The position numbers and the translations under genes were made by a program. Positions 36,414-46,222 of a stretch of DNA of 64,000 nt are shown one piece after another (position 1 is the stretch's first letter; every line of letters starts with the position of its first letter). The DNA comes from Aeoliella mucimassa. Lineage in GTDB: Bacteria; Planctomycetota; Planctomycetia; Pirellulales; Lacipirellulaceae. The stretch covers positions 1,550,001 to 1,614,000 of the forward strand of contig NZ_CP036278.1 of the NCBI RefSeq assembly GCF_007748035.1, written 5' to 3'. The notes beneath the pieces were generated by a model. It was given only the letters and a program-made list of their open reading frames with translations, made no database searches and had not been told where the DNA came from.

Positions 36414-37403
36414 ATGAGCAACCCGCAGTCCATCGAACTACGTACGGCCGCTCGCCTGCACTTTGGGTTGTGGGCCTGGGGCCCCATGCACCCCCGCCAG
36501 TTCGGTGGGGTCGGCCTGATGATCGAGCAGCCGAAGCTTACCGTGCGGGCGACGGGTGCTTCCCAGTTCGAAGCTCGTGGGGCGTTTGCGAGTCGCATGC
36601 TTGCGGTAGCCGAACGTTGCCGCACTGCGTGGAGGCTTAACTCGTTGCCAACTTGCGTGCTGGAAGTCGTGGAATCGCCTCCTACGCATGCGGGGTTTGG
36701 AGTCGGTACGCAGCTAAGCCTGGCCGTGGCCCAACTGCTGAGCGCGTGGAGCGATCCTCTGGAGAGGCACACTGCCAAGCTAATGCCCGGCGAGGAATTG
36801 GCTCGCGCTGCGAAGCGGGGCCGACGCTCGGCAATCGGCACCCACGGCTTCTGCCGAGGAGGATTGCTGGTCGATGCGGGCAAAGCGGCTGACGAACCGC
36901 TGGGGCAACTGGAAACTCGTGTGGAGTTCCCCGAGCCCTGGCGCGTGGTGCTGCTCACACCTGACAACCAGCAGGGCAAAGCGGGCAAGGAAGAGCAATC
37001 GGCGTTTGCCAAGCTGCCAGCGGTTCCTATGGCGACCACGCACCAGTTGCAGCAGATTGCCCGCGAGCGGATCGTGCCAGCATGTCAGCAAGGCGACTTC
37101 AACGAGTTTGCCACCGCGGTGTACGAGTACGGGCATCTCGCCGGGCTGTGCTTCGCCGAAGTGCAGGGGGGAGCCTACTCGAGTGATCGCATCGCGGAAA
37201 TGGTCGCCGCGCTACGTGAGCGTGGTGTCGCGGGGGTGGGCCAAAGCTCGTGGGGGCCGACCCTGTTTGCCATGCAGCCAAGTCAAGCAGCGGCCGAAAA
37301 GCTGGTTGCCGAGCTACGGAGCGATACTACCGCGAATCGCTGCACGATTACCATCACTCCCGCCCGCAATCGCGGGGCGGAGTTGGTCGTCGATCCGGTA
37401 TAA
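36414..37403 (+). CDS. Beta-ribofuranosylaminobenzene 5'-phosphate synthase
   Basis: 329 residues from ATG 36414; GTG 36393 is an alternative. GHMP-type fold with AARLHFGLWAWGP at the start, the nucleotide-like loop PPTHAGFGVGTQLSLAVA and a C-terminal GVAGVGQSSWGPTLFA. The enzyme joins 4-aminobenzoate to PRPP with loss of CO2 and pyrophosphate, the first committed step of tetrahydromethanopterin synthesis. Its presence beside pabA/pabB shows that the cell makes this C1 carrier, as known for several planctomycetes. It ends 20 bp from the convergent dapA. Confidence 0.88.
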   Translation: MSNPQSIELRTAARLHFGLWAWGPMHPRQFGGVGLMIEQPKLTVRATGASQFEARGAFASRMLAVAERCRTAWRLNSLPTCVLEVVESPPTHAGFGVGTQLSLAVAQLLSAWSDPLERHTAKLMPGEELARAAKRGRRSAIGTHGFCRGGLLVDAGKAADEPLGQLETRVEFPEPWRVVLLTPDNQQGKAGKEEQSAFAKLPAVPMATTHQLQQIARERIVPACQQGDFNEFATAVYEYGHLAGLCFAEVQGGAYSSDRIAEMVAALRERGVAGVGQSSWGPTLFAMQPSQAAAEKLVAELRSDTTANRCTITITPARNRGAELVVDPV

Positions 37404-37423
37404 GCTGACGCTATCCGAGGCCG

Positions 37424-38311
37424 TTACAGCAGCCCGTAAGCAGTGAGCGTCTTGCGAAGCACGTCCACTTCGTGCGGCTCGAGCGGAGTCATCGGCAGCA
37501 GCATCTCGCCCGAATCGCGGCCGACCAACTGCATGGCCGACTTCACGGGAATTGGGTTGGTGGCCAGGCCGAGCATGTCGCGACAGAGGGCAAACAGCTT
37601 GTAGTGCCACTCGCGAGCGCGGGCGAAGTCGCCTTCATTCACCGCCGCGATCAGCTGCAGCATGTCACCAGGCACCAAGTTGCCGACCACGGAGACTACG
37701 CCGTGGGCACCGACCGCCATGAGCGGCAACGTCAGGCTATCGTCGCCCGAAAGCACGGTGAGGTTCGTCGCGGCGATGATCTGCGAGGCTTGATCGAGCG
37801 AGCCAGTGGCTTCCTTCACCAGCTTGATGTTCTCAAGCTCGGCCAGGCGAATGATGGTCTCCGGCTCCATGTTCTTCGCGGTGCGGCCGGGGATGTTATA
37901 GATGCACTGAGGGATGCCACACTCTTCGGCCAGTACGCGGAAGTGCTCGTAGAAGCCCTTTTGCGTTGGCTTGTTGTAGTAGGGAGCTACCTGCAACGCC
38001 GCGTCGGCACCGACGCGCTCGGCGAACTTGGTGAGTCGCAAGGCTTCGGCGGTGCTATTGCTACCGGTGCCAGGCATTACCTTGATGCGGCCAGCGGCCT
38101 TTTCCACCACAAAGGCGATTACCCGCTCGTGCACTTCATGGCTGAGCGTGGGGGATTCGCCGGTGGTGCCAACGGGGCACAGGCAGTTGGTGCCAGCGGC
38201 AATTTGGAATTCGATCTGCTCGCCGAACTTGTCGTAATCGACTTCGCCGTTGGTGATGGGGGTAGTGAGCGCAACGGAAAGTCCAGCAAACGCCTCGCCT
38301 TTGGTCGTCAT
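37424..38311 (-). CDS. dapA: 4-hydroxy-tetrahydrodipicolinate synthase
   Basis: 295 residues, class I aldolase that condenses pyruvate with aspartate semialdehyde in lysine and diaminopimelate synthesis. Motifs: [14 protein letters not shown] (48-61), the Tyr138 of IYNIPGRT and the Schiff-base Lys166 in [22 protein letters not shown] is also typical. Length and residues are complete. Diaminopimelate points to peptidoglycan or lysine need. The gene stands alone, convergent with the H4MPT operon. Confidence 0.95.
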   Translation of the reverse strand: MTTKGEAFAGLSVALTTPITNGEVDYDKFGEQIEFQIAAGTNCLCPVGTTGESPTLSHEVHERVIAFVVEKAAGRIKVMPGTGSNSTAEALRLTKFAERVGADAALQVAPYYNKPTQKGFYEHFRVLAEECGIPQCIYNIPGRTAKNMEPETIIRLAELENIKLVKEATGSLDQASQIIAATNLTVLSGDDSLTLPLMAVGAHGVVSVVGNLVPGDMLQLIAAVNEGDFARAREWHYKLFALCRDMLGLATNPIPVKSAMQLVGRDSGEMLLPMTPLEPHEVDVLRKTLTAYGLL

Positions 38312-38440
38312 CCGGGGACCTCATTTGTAAAGATTTTCAGTGGTCCGGTATGATACCGAGCGACCCGCCCGGCAGGCTAGGGGCGGCACCCTCGGCCGAC
38401 GAGCCAAAAAGGCCTTTTAAGAGCGATTTATCGCCATTCG

Positions 38441-39166
38441 CTAGGCGTCGCAGCCGGCCACCAAACGCTTCATATCGCGCACTGCCTGCTCCATGCCGAC
38501 CATCATCGCGCGGGCCATGATGCTATGGCCGATGTTGAGTTCGTGCATGTTGGCAATCGCGGCCACGGGGCGGACATTTCGGTACGTGAGCCCATGCCCG
38601 GCGTTGAGAATCAGCCCGCCATCGGTGATCTGCCGGCCCGCTTCGGTGAGCGTCTTGAGTTCTCCCTCGGCGTTGCCATGGTCCGACGCGTGGGCGTAGG
38701 CACCCGTATGTAGCTCGATGGCCTCGGCCCCGGTCGCGATACCAGCTTCGAGCTGACGCGGATCGGGATCGAGAAACAAACTGACGACGATGCCCGCGTC
38801 CTGCAATCGCTTGACCGCCTCGCCGACCTTGGCTTGCTGCCCGATGACGTCGAGTCCCCCTTCGGTGGTGACCTCTTCGCGTCGTTCAGGCACCAGCGTC
38901 ACTTGCGACGGTCGCAGCTCGCAGGCAATCTGCAGCATCTCGTCGGTGGTCGCACACTCGAGATTCGTCGGCACGGCCACGGTTTGCACCAGCAGGCGAG
39001 CGTCGCGGTCCTGGATGTGCCGGCGATCTTCACGCAGGTGCAGCGTGATGCCGTCGGCGCCTCCGAGTTCAGCGAGCGCGGCCGCCCATACGGGGTCGGG
39101 CTCGTTGGTCTTACGAGCCTGGCGGACGGTTGCCACGTGATCGATATTAACGCCGAGTCGAGCCAT
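38441..39166 (-). CDS. pdxJ: Pyridoxine 5'-phosphate synthase
   Basis: 241 residues from ATG 39166. Last step of the DXP-dependent vitamin B6 route: joins deoxyxylulose phosphate with aminoacetone phosphate. Clear family pattern: [15 protein letters not shown] at the start, [60 protein letters not shown] and [11 protein letters not shown]. It follows the zinc-ribbon membrane gene by 31 bp on the same strand and may be cotranscribed. Confidence 0.95.
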   Translation of the reverse strand: MARLGVNIDHVATVRQARKTNEPDPVWAAALAELGGADGITLHLREDRRHIQDRDARLLVQTVAVPTNLECATTDEMLQIACELRPSQVTLVPERREEVTTEGGLDVIGQQAKVGEAVKRLQDAGIVVSLFLDPDPRQLEAGIATGAEAIELHTGAYAHASDHGNAEGELKTLTEAGRQITDGGLILNAGHGLTYRNVRPVAAIANMHELNIGHSIMARAMMVGMEQAVRDMKRLVAGCDA

Positions 39167-39197
39167 GAGTTTTCGAGGTCGCTTATGTAAGGTGGGG

Positions 39198-39854
39198 CTA
39201 AGGGGAGACCGGCTGGGCAAACACTTGCCGGCGGTCGAATCGGCCGTCGCGGTTGGTATCGGACTCCAGCAGCCAGGTTTGGGTCGCCGCATCGTAACTC
39301 AAGCGATGTTGCACCTGTCCCCCGGGCGAGGTAGCCACCAGCGGACGACCGATCGCAGCAATGGCCTCGGCCAGGGCCTCGTCGGGGCGTTGCGGAGTGT
39401 CGCGTGCCCGTTGTTCTGCGATTCGATGGCCGAGCCATAGTATCGCTAAACCAGCCAGCGCCATCAAGGCGACCGGGCGCCAGATCACTAACTGAAGCGG
39501 TTCCTCGGTAATAGGTTCGCCAAAGTCGTTGTATTCAGGTTGTTCGTCTTGTAGGGCTGCTGCTTCGGTTCGTACAATTTCGGCCGCTTGTTGGCGATAC
39601 TCCGATGGTACCTGCAGCACGTAGTCGCTGGCCCAGCTGCCGGAAGTCGCGCTGAACGATTCGGCATGCACGAGCCGGGCTTCGATTTCGTGGTATTCCA
39701 AAAAACTCACCAGATAGCCCGCTTCGGCCAGATTCGGTACCCGCGCGACGTCGCTCCAGGGGGCATCCTCCGCGGCCGGCTGACAGGTGGGGCAAACGCC
39801 GGTTGCTTGCTGCTGGCGGGAAATCAAATGCTGGCATTTCGGGCAAAGCGGCAT
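39198..39854 (-). CDS. Zinc-ribbon protein with one membrane helix, unknown function
   Basis: 218 residues from ATG 39854, chosen because GGGAG lies 6 bp upstream. N-terminal zinc ribbon CPKC...CPTC (Cys4, Cys7, Cys21, Cys24). Residues ~35-95 resemble a DUF2007-type domain ([24 protein letters not shown] ... [17 protein letters not shown]). One hydrophobic helix at ~128-145 ([16 protein letters not shown]) is followed by a tail with a dockerin-like DTNRDGRFD. No function can be assigned. It precedes pdxJ. Confidence 0.6.
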   Translation of the reverse strand: MPLCPKCQHLISRQQQATGVCPTCQPAAEDAPWSDVARVPNLAEAGYLVSFLEYHEIEARLVHAESFSATSGSWASDYVLQVPSEYRQQAAEIVRTEAAALQDEQPEYNDFGEPITEEPLQLVIWRPVALMALAGLAILWLGHRIAEQRARDTPQRPDEALAEAIAAIGRPLVATSPGGQVQHRLSYDAATQTWLLESDTNRDGRFDRRQVFAQPVSP

Positions 39855-40392
39855 ATCAGTCTCCCAGGGGCCTGAAGGTTCGAGCGGCGGTGCAAAAGGT
39901 GCCATCCGACATTGTTGCGGCGACCACCGAGGATGTCCACGAAATACCGCGGAGGGTGCTCGGCAGGTAGCTGAGAATTTTTCAGCTTTTTTACTCCCTT
40001 TCGTACCAGACCGATTGTGGTTAGCCATGCCAGTTGTGCCAATTTTGGGCGTGACAGCTTGGCCGGAAATATCGATTTTCCCATCGCTATTCCTCACCTC
40101 GAAGGGGAAAACCGACACACCCGTGGCAGCGAAACGACACCCCCCAACGGCTGATGTTGTTGTTTTGCAACCGTGCTTATTTGTGGCTTCATCAGTCGAC
40201 GGTTCGACGATTCGACGCTGTCGAATACTGAGCTACCTTTGTGCGTCCCGGCAGGAACGCCGACTGAGATCGGACGCCCGCACTAAGCGAGGCAAGTAAC
40301 AAACCAAGTGAAGTTCGACATAAGATGGTCGGGCACACCAAGCGGAAAGCGACAACCCCTTGAACGCACATCTTGAGACAAAGGCCTCGGCC
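39855..40392. other. Divergent intergenic region of 538 bp
   Basis: No supported gene on either strand. It contains the terminator-like hairpin at 39969-39992 and should hold promoters for the zinc-ribbon gene (minus) and the small gene at 40393 (plus). Confidence 0.4.
39969..39992 (+). terminator. Terminator-like hairpin with T-run on the plus strand
   Basis: AGCTGA (39969-39974) and TCAGCT (39982-39987), 7-nt loop, then five more T. It has the shape of a Rho-independent terminator but lies upstream of any plus-strand gene. Confidence 0.5.
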
Positions 40393-40728
40393 ATGAACTG
40401 CCATTCTTTAGCTTGCAGAATCGAAGACCTGCAGCCCGAAGCAACGCCCCAGGACGTCGCCCGGTTGTGTCTTCTTTTGACAAATGAGTATGCGGATCTG
40501 GAACAGCTAGTCGACGGACCGACCCTGCAACGCGCCTGGCGAGAAACCGGTTTGCGTTTGCAGCTAGCAACCGATCAGCATGCTGCGATGGCTCAAGAAC
40601 TCGAAGAGCTGGCGAGCGGCGACCCCAAGAGCTTCACGCAGGAGCAAATCTGGGTGCTGATTCGCGCCATCAAGGTGCAGAGTCAGATCTTGCAGATGTA
40701 CGTGGGCCATCCTTTGTTGGATGTGTAG
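40393..40728 (+). CDS. Small hypothetical protein
   Basis: 111 residues from ATG 40393; a TTG at 40360 would add 11 residues. Mostly helical with charged heptads (EDLQPEATPQDVARLCLLLTNEY; AAMAQELEELASGD). No signal peptide, metal site or recognised domain. The family is not known to me. Codon use is like its neighbours, so it is probably real. It converges with mgtE, 32 bp away. Confidence 0.55.
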   Translation: MNCHSLACRIEDLQPEATPQDVARLCLLLTNEYADLEQLVDGPTLQRAWRETGLRLQLATDQHAAMAQELEELASGDPKSFTQEQIWVLIRAIKVQSQILQMYVGHPLLDV

Positions 40729-40760
40729 TCGCGACGCTTCGATAGACGAAAGCGGCTTGG

Positions 40761-42167
40761 CTACGACATCGACGATAGCAGGCCGGCCGCCACGTTCATG
40801 TAGATCACGATTCCTGCGATGTCGATGATGCCGGCCACAAATGGGTTGCTCATCAACGCGGGATCGAGCCCCAGTCGGCGAAAGATCATCGGCAAAGTAC
40901 CGCCGCATAAGGTGCTGCAGATCACCACTAGCACGAGGGTAATGGGCACCACCAGTACTTCGTGCCAACTCGGTGGTTGAAAGGTTGCTGCGACCTGCGG
41001 GTCGTCGGGTTCAAACGTGCTGAGAATGCCCATCGCGCATAGATAACCGCCGATGGCGAGCATGCTGCCCAGGCAGAAGCCCATCCAGACTTCGCGCTTA
41101 ATCACGCGCCACCAGTCGCTGAGCTTTACATCGCCATGGGTCATGGCGGTAATCACCAGCGTGGCCGATTGACTTCCCGAGTTACCACCGCTGGAGATCA
41201 CTAGCGGGATGAATAGCACGAGCCAAGGGACTCGCTCGAACTCGCCTTGGTACTCGCCGAGCGCGAACGCGGTGAACAAGGCCCCCAGGAACAAGATGCT
41301 GAGCCACATGCCCCGCTTCCAGGCCAGCGTGAACCAGTGCGTTTCCAGGTAACTATCGTCTAGCGGATCGACGGCCGCGGCCATGTGAGCGTCTTCGGTG
41401 GCCTCTTCACGCAACACGTCGATGATATCGTCGTGCGTGATGATGCCGAGCAGGTGCTGATGATCGTCGACTACCGGAATGGCGATGAAGTCGAAGCTGG
41501 CCACTTTTGCGGCAACTGTTTCCTGATCGTCGGTTGCCAGCACGGTTACTACGTCGCGCTGCATCAGGTCGGTGATTTTGGTGTTGGGTTTGCCGAAGTG
41601 AGTCACCAGCTGACGAGCCGAAATCAACCCTCGCAGTCGGTTGTCCTCATCCACAATATAGTTGTAATACACCGTTTCAAGGTCTTCGCTCTGGCGGGCG
41701 ATAGCTTCCAAAGCCTGGTGCACGGTGAGTGTTTCGCTCAGCCGCGCAACCTCGGTGGTCATCACGCTACCAGCGGTTCCCTCAGGGAACTCCATCAGCC
41801 GGAGTGTTTCGCGTCGCTCCTCGGCCGGCAGCAACGGAAGCATCTCTTCGACCACGTCGGGATGCACGTCGCTAATTAGGTCGACACGGTCGTCCGCAGG
41901 CAGATCGGCTACCAGCGACGAGGTCTCGGTCGGCGATACCGTTTCGAGGATGTCGACCTGCATGCTGTCGGGCAAGAAGCCAAACAGTTCGGCTTGCCGA
42001 TTCGAATCGGCGGCCTGCAGCACCTGCCAGGCTTCCTGCGGATTGAGCCCTTCCATAAATTCCGCCGCACGGGCGGGGTGCAACGCTGAACTAAACTCGC
42101 GGAGACCTTCGGTATCGCCGGAAGTCAGCATTTCGCGCAGTTCGGGGAGTAGCAGCGTATTAATCAT
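40761..42167 (-). CDS. mgtE: Magnesium transporter MgtE
   Basis: 468 residues from ATG 42167. Cytoplasmic N-domain of helical MgtE repeats (1-~130), two CBS domains (~135-255; VMTTEVARLSETLTVHQAL, LMQRDVVTVLATDDQ) and a five-helix membrane part beginning near 300, with the conserved SSGGNSGSQSATL pore motif and the last helix pair (GGTLPMIFRRLGLDPALMSNPFVAGI). It moves Mg2+ into the cell; the CBS/N domains sense internal Mg2+ and close the pore. Complete and of normal length. Confidence 0.93.
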   Translation of the reverse strand: MINTLLLPELREMLTSGDTEGLREFSSALHPARAAEFMEGLNPQEAWQVLQAADSNRQAELFGFLPDSMQVDILETVSPTETSSLVADLPADDRVDLISDVHPDVVEEMLPLLPAEERRETLRLMEFPEGTAGSVMTTEVARLSETLTVHQALEAIARQSEDLETVYYNYIVDEDNRLRGLISARQLVTHFGKPNTKITDLMQRDVVTVLATDDQETVAAKVASFDFIAIPVVDDHQHLLGIITHDDIIDVLREEATEDAHMAAAVDPLDDSYLETHWFTLAWKRGMWLSILFLGALFTAFALGEYQGEFERVPWLVLFIPLVISSGGNSGSQSATLVITAMTHGDVKLSDWWRVIKREVWMGFCLGSMLAIGGYLCAMGILSTFEPDDPQVAATFQPPSWHEVLVVPITLVLVVICSTLCGGTLPMIFRRLGLDPALMSNPFVAGIIDIAGIVIYMNVAAGLLSSMS

Positions 42168-42392
42168 GAAGCGGGTCGAATTCTTGCAATAGGCGGCATT
42201 TTTCGAGGGGCGAGGGGCGTCCCAGCAGTTTAGTTTCCACACCTTAGACCGTAAACGCCCAGCGACAAGCGAAACCGCATGATTTACCGAATTAAAATAC
42301 CTTTCTTGAGCCCGGATAGGCTTCGACGCAACCGTGGTTACAATGGGAGATTCGTTATTCCCCCGGCGTTACCAGTACGATTGCCGCCTACC

Positions 42393-42899
42393 ATGAGCAG
42401 TCCCTTGTTACGATTGGCCACCGAAGCGGATTTGGCGGCAATCAACGACATTCACAATCACTACGTGGTCAATACCACCAGCACTTACGCGCTCGAGCCA
42501 ATGACGCTCGAAGCCCGCCGTGCGTGGTTTACCAATCGCGCCGAGATTCATCCGGTGACCGTGGTGGAACGCGACGATCGCATCGTCGCCTGGGGCGCGC
42601 TGGGCGTATTCCGCTTGCTGGCTGGATACCGCACCACGGCCGAAAACTCAGTGTACGTGCATCCCGACTTTGTGCGGCAGAAGCTCGGCTCGATGATCCT
42701 GGCCGACCAAACCCGCCGGGCGGTGGAGCTAGGGCTGCACAGCATCATTGCAGTGATCGATAGCGAGAAGGTCGCCAGCATCGAAGCCCATCGCAAGCAT
42801 GGGTTCAAGGAAATCGGTCGCCTGATGCAAGTCGCCCGCAAGTTCGACAAGTTCCAGGACGCCATGTTCATGCAATGGCTGCCGAGCGAACCGTCGTAA
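42393..42899 (+). CDS. GNAT-family N-acetyltransferase, phosphinothricin-acetyltransferase-like
   Basis: 168 residues from ATG 42393. The GNAT fold is shown by LRLATEADLAAINDIHNHYV, the VAWGALGVFR strand, AENSVYVHPDFVRQKLGSMIL (acetyl-CoA loop, in which the usual R/QxxGxG/A reads RQKLGS) and ASIEAHRKHGFKEIGRL. The family acetylates small amines such as amino acids or phosphinothricin-like compounds in the cytoplasm. The substrate is unknown. It stands alone, divergent from mgtE by 225 bp. Confidence 0.82.
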   Translation: MSSPLLRLATEADLAAINDIHNHYVVNTTSTYALEPMTLEARRAWFTNRAEIHPVTVVERDDRIVAWGALGVFRLLAGYRTTAENSVYVHPDFVRQKLGSMILADQTRRAVELGLHSIIAVIDSEKVASIEAHRKHGFKEIGRLMQVARKFDKFQDAMFMQWLPSEPS

Positions 42900-42948
42900 G
42901 CGTCAGCGGTCCGTCATGGCAGCCGGCGTCGCTCTGCTCACATGATCG

Positions 42949-43452
42949 CTAGAAGACTTCTGGCGGCCACAGGTGGTACAGCATCACGTATACCACCACT
43001 CCGGTTACCGACACGTACATCCACACGGGAAACGTGATTTTAGCCCACCAGCGGTGCAGTATCCGCATTCGCTGCATGTACTCGCTTTGCTCGGCTTCGC
43101 TGGCGAGCTTTACCTGCGTTGGTAACCAGTCGCCATGGGCCCGCAGGCCGAGGTAGATGGTCCATACAGCGAGAAACGGAACGTTCATCGCCAGGGCGAT
43201 ATGCGACAGCAGTATCGTGAGGTACAGGAACTTCACAAGCCCGTCGCCGCCAAACGGGGTCTGCAAGTTCAGCACCAGGTGGTAGTACAGGTAGCAGCCC
43301 AGGAACACGATCGACGCCCCAAACGCGGCCAGCATGGCCCATTTGTGCGCCTGCTCCTTGCGGCGTTTGATCAGCAAGAAGCCAACGATCAGCAGCACAG
43401 TAGCCAGCAGATTCAGCGACGCGTTGACATGAACAATCGGGTGCGGGCTCAT
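42949..43452 (-). CDS. DUF420 membrane protein
   Basis: 167 residues from ATG 43452, whose ATGA overlaps the stop of the permease gene upstream, so translation is coupled. Four or five helices with His pairs (HPIVHVNASLNLLATVLLIVGF; HKWAMLAAFGASIVFLGCYLYYH; HIALAMNVPFLAVWTIYLGL; HRWWAKITFPVWMYVSVTGVVVYVML). This DUF420 family accompanies cytochrome oxidase assembly genes (YozB/CtaM-like). It is the last gene of the haem A / ABC cluster. Confidence 0.82.
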   Translation of the reverse strand: MSPHPIVHVNASLNLLATVLLIVGFLLIKRRKEQAHKWAMLAAFGASIVFLGCYLYYHLVLNLQTPFGGDGLVKFLYLTILLSHIALAMNVPFLAVWTIYLGLRAHGDWLPTQVKLASEAEQSEYMQRMRILHRWWAKITFPVWMYVSVTGVVVYVMLYHLWPPEVF

Positions 43453-44249
43453 GACTTCAAATCCCCTTGGGTGCGGGTGCGGACCGCCATCGAGGCCAGT
43501 GCCAGCATCACCACGGCAAAGGCAATTGTTACGATCCACGACACGCTGAGCGAAGGTAGCCAGCTGTCTTCAATCACTTTCGATTCGGCCAACAGGTGAC
43601 GCAAGCCAGCGACGCCGTAAGTGAGCGGATTGATCGTTACCAGGTAGCTGAGCAGGCTATCTTTAGGGGGAGCGAAAAACGCCCCGCTGAGCAGCCACAT
43701 GGGAAACAGCAACAAACTCATCATTGCGTGGTAGCCCTGGCTCGAATCGGTTTTCCAAGCCAGGTAGAAACCGAGCCCTGTGAGGGCGATCGACAGCACC
43801 ATCATCAAAACCATCGACAGCAGCACGCCGGTGATGGGGGGGTGAATCTCGGATATTGTTAGCCAGCCGAGCAGCAGAAAGAGCATCGCCTGCAGCCAGG
43901 CGATGGTCGCTCCACCGAGTACCTTGCCGAGCACCATGGCCCACCTCGGCACCGGCGAGACCAGCACGCCTTGCAGGAAGCCTTCGTTGCGGTCTTCGAT
44001 CACCGAAATCGTGGTGAAGATCGCCGTGAACAGCAGGATCATCGCCAGGATGCCGGGGAACTGGTAGGCGTAGCCGAGATCGACCGACTTGAATCCTTCG
44101 CTGAACATCAGCCAGAAGATGATTGGTTGGCCTAACGCCCCAAACACGCGAGTGCGTTGGCGGAAGAACCGAATCAGCTCGCGCCAGGCCAGCGTGACGA
44201 TTGCAGGCACTACAGGAACAGAGCGTACAGCAGGCGAAGCGGTAGACAT
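43449..44249 (-). CDS. ABC-2 type transporter permease
   Basis: 266 residues with six hydrophobic helices and the ABC-2 signature region (PLTYGVAGLRHLL before the last helix). The start MSTASPAVRSVPVVPAIVTLAWRELIRFFRQRTRVFG is typical of drug/polysaccharide or cytochrome-related exporters. It partners with the ATP-binding protein 45 bp upstream. Its place between ctaB and DUF420 suggests a role in respiratory-chain assembly, but the substrate is unknown. Confidence 0.88.
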   Translation of the reverse strand: MSTASPAVRSVPVVPAIVTLAWRELIRFFRQRTRVFGALGQPIIFWLMFSEGFKSVDLGYAYQFPGILAMILLFTAIFTTISVIEDRNEGFLQGVLVSPVPRWAMVLGKVLGGATIAWLQAMLFLLLGWLTISEIHPPITGVLLSMVLMMVLSIALTGLGFYLAWKTDSSQGYHAMMSLLLFPMWLLSGAFFAPPKDSLLSYLVTINPLTYGVAGLRHLLAESKVIEDSWLPSLSVSWIVTIAFAVVMLALASMAVRTRTQGDLKS

Positions 44250-44294
44250 GGCAACAGAATTCGGTTCGAAGGACAGGCTCGAAAGGGCGGGCGA

Positions 44295-45251
44295 CTAGTG
44301 GCTGGCAGGCGTAGGTTCGTTCTCGACTTCGGCAAAGAACTGATGACCCGTGCGGGCGATGAACACGTCCTCGAGCGTCGGCTTGCCTAGCGTGACCGCG
44401 TCGATTTGTTCGCCGAGTCCTTCGATCAAGCGGGGAACAAGCTCGTGCCCGTTGGGTTGTTCGAGTCGCACGGTGCCATCCACCACGCTGGCTTCGAGCT
44501 GGAGCTTCTCGCGGATTGCCTGGCACAACGCCTGGGAATCGGCCGTGCGAAGGATCAGCGTGTCGCCACCGAGCGACGCCTGTAGCGCGGTCGGGGTGTC
44601 GAGGGCCACGAGTTCGCCGCGATGCATGATGCCTAATCGGTCGGCCCGCTCGGCTTCCTCCAGAAGGTGGGTCGTGAGCACGATGGTCACCCCTTCTTCC
44701 TTCAGGCCAGCGAAGTACCGCCAAAGGTCGCTACGAGCCCCCGGGTCGAGCCCGGTGGCTGGTTCGTCGAGGATGAGCATCTTGGGGGCGTGCAGCATGG
44801 CTTGCGCCAGTTCGACACGACGACGCTGACCACCGGAGAGTGTTTCGACATAGGCCTTGAGCTTTTCCGACAGGCCGAGGCGATCGATCATGCCGACCGC
44901 TTTTTGCTTGAGCTGGCTCCCTCCCAGGCCGTAGAGTCGGCCATGATGCATCAAGTTCTCGAGCACGGTCAGCTTCTTGTCGATGCTCGGTGCCTGGAAC
45001 ACGACCCCGATCTGCCCACGTACCGCAGCACCCTGCGTGCGAACGCTATGGCCGAGCACATCGATCTCGCCTTGTTGCAGGGGAACGAGTGTCGAAATCA
45101 GGCGGAAGAGCGTGGTTTTGCCGCTGCCGTTGGGGCCTAACAGAGCGAAGACTTCGCCCTTGGCAACCTCGAACGAGACACCGCGAACCGCTTCGTGGTC
45201 TCCGTAACGGTAGCGCACTTCGCGGATGGATAGGGCAGGGGAGTCGGGCAT
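44295..45251 (-). CDS. ABC transporter ATP-binding protein
   Basis: 318 residues. Complete nucleotide-binding domain: Walker A GPNGSGKTT, Q-loop VFQAPS, signature LSGGQRRRVELAQ, Walker B MLILDEPATGLDP and switch His in TTHLLEEAE. The C-terminal ~85 residues form the accessory domain common in ABC-2 (CcmA/NatA-like) ATPases. It powers the permease encoded next. Located 59 bp after ctaB in the same direction. Confidence 0.92.
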   Translation of the reverse strand: MPDSPALSIREVRYRYGDHEAVRGVSFEVAKGEVFALLGPNGSGKTTLFRLISTLVPLQQGEIDVLGHSVRTQGAAVRGQIGVVFQAPSIDKKLTVLENLMHHGRLYGLGGSQLKQKAVGMIDRLGLSEKLKAYVETLSGGQRRRVELAQAMLHAPKMLILDEPATGLDPGARSDLWRYFAGLKEEGVTIVLTTHLLEEAERADRLGIMHRGELVALDTPTALQASLGGDTLILRTADSQALCQAIREKLQLEASVVDGTVRLEQPNGHELVPRLIEGLGEQIDAVTLGKPTLEDVFIARTGHQFFAEVENEPTPASH

Positions 45252-45310
45252 TTGGTGGCGCGGGGCGAAAGGGAAACTGGAGGCAAGTGCATGATTTTAC
45301 AGCGATGCGG

Positions 45311-46222
45311 CTAAATCGCCACCAGGAATAGCCCCAAAATCCAGCAAGGTAGGTAAATCAAGCTGGCCCGCAACAGCAGGCGGGAACTCACATCGCCGGG
45401 CGAGCGAGCAAATACCACCGAGGCCCACAAATAGACGCCTGCCAGCAGCACGCACCAAATCGCGTACGCACTGCTCAGCAGCATCGAATCCGAAACCATG
45501 ATCGGTACCAAACTCACCGGAATCAGCAGCAGCGAGCCAATGATTGCCAGCTGACCCGCGCGTCGTCCGCTGGGGTCGACCGTGGTGCTCATCACGTATC
45601 CGCCGCGTTGGTAGTCGTCTTTGCATCGCCAGGCGATGGCCATGAAGTGAGGATATTGCCACAGGTAAAGCACGCCAAAAAGCGCACAACCGACCCAGTC
45701 GAGCTTGCCACCCGCGGCGACCCACCCCATGACAATCGGCAGCGAACCGCTTGCTGCGCCGACCGCAGTGTTGAGCGTCGAGCGTGTTTTAAGCGGCGTG
45801 TAAATCACTACGTACAAACACCAGCAAATGAGGCCAAGGGTGAGCGTGGGGGCGCCGGGGCCGATCGCCAGCAAGGCAACTCCGCCAGCCAGCAGCAACA
45901 GCCCGTACACGACCGCGTGCCAGGGAACCACTCTGCCAGCAGGGAGCGGGCGATTCGCGGTGCGAACCATCATCGCATCCAGGTCGCGCTCAAGCCACAT
46001 GTTCAGGGTGCTCGCACTTCCAGCAACCAAACCGGTACCAAGCAGCGTGGCCACCAACACCAATGGCGACCACTGGCTACCAGCGGCCAGATAAAATCCC
46101 ATGGCAATCGTGATCAGCTCCATGGCCACAATGCGCGGCTTGGTTAATTCCCAAAAATCAGCGAATCGGGAGGTCCAAGCAACGCGGTCGGTCATGACGC
46201 CAGTCGTGGTGGGAGTGCTCAT
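45311..46222 (-). CDS. ctaB: Protohaem IX farnesyltransferase (haem O synthase)
   Basis: 303 residues from ATG 46222; its ATGA overlaps the stop of ctaA. UbiA-type prenyltransferase with eight or nine helices. The Asp-rich prenyl-diphosphate site is NMWLERDLDAMMVRTANRPLP and the second loop is YTPLKTRSTLNTAVGAASGSLPIVMGW. Also diagnostic is LWQYPHFMAIAWRCKDDYQRGGYVM. It adds a farnesyl group to haem B to give haem O, the precursor of haem A for terminal oxidases. Confidence 0.95.
   Translation of the reverse strand: MSTPTTTGVMTDRVAWTSRFADFWELTKPRIVAMELITIAMGFYLAAGSQWSPLVLVATLLGTGLVAGSASTLNMWLERDLDAMMVRTANRPLPAGRVVPWHAVVYGLLLLAGGVALLAIGPGAPTLTLGLICWCLYVVIYTPLKTRSTLNTAVGAASGSLPIVMGWVAAGGKLDWVGCALFGVLYLWQYPHFMAIAWRCKDDYQRGGYVMSTTVDPSGRRAGQLAIIGSLLLIPVSLVPIMVSDSMLLSSAYAIWCVLLAGVYLWASVVFARSPGDVSSRLLLRASLIYLPCWILGLFLVAI

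Noticed and set aside
35903-37039. 378-residue minus-strand frame opposite DUF447 and beta-RFAP synthase
   Set aside because: Antisense shadow of two genes with clear family motifs.
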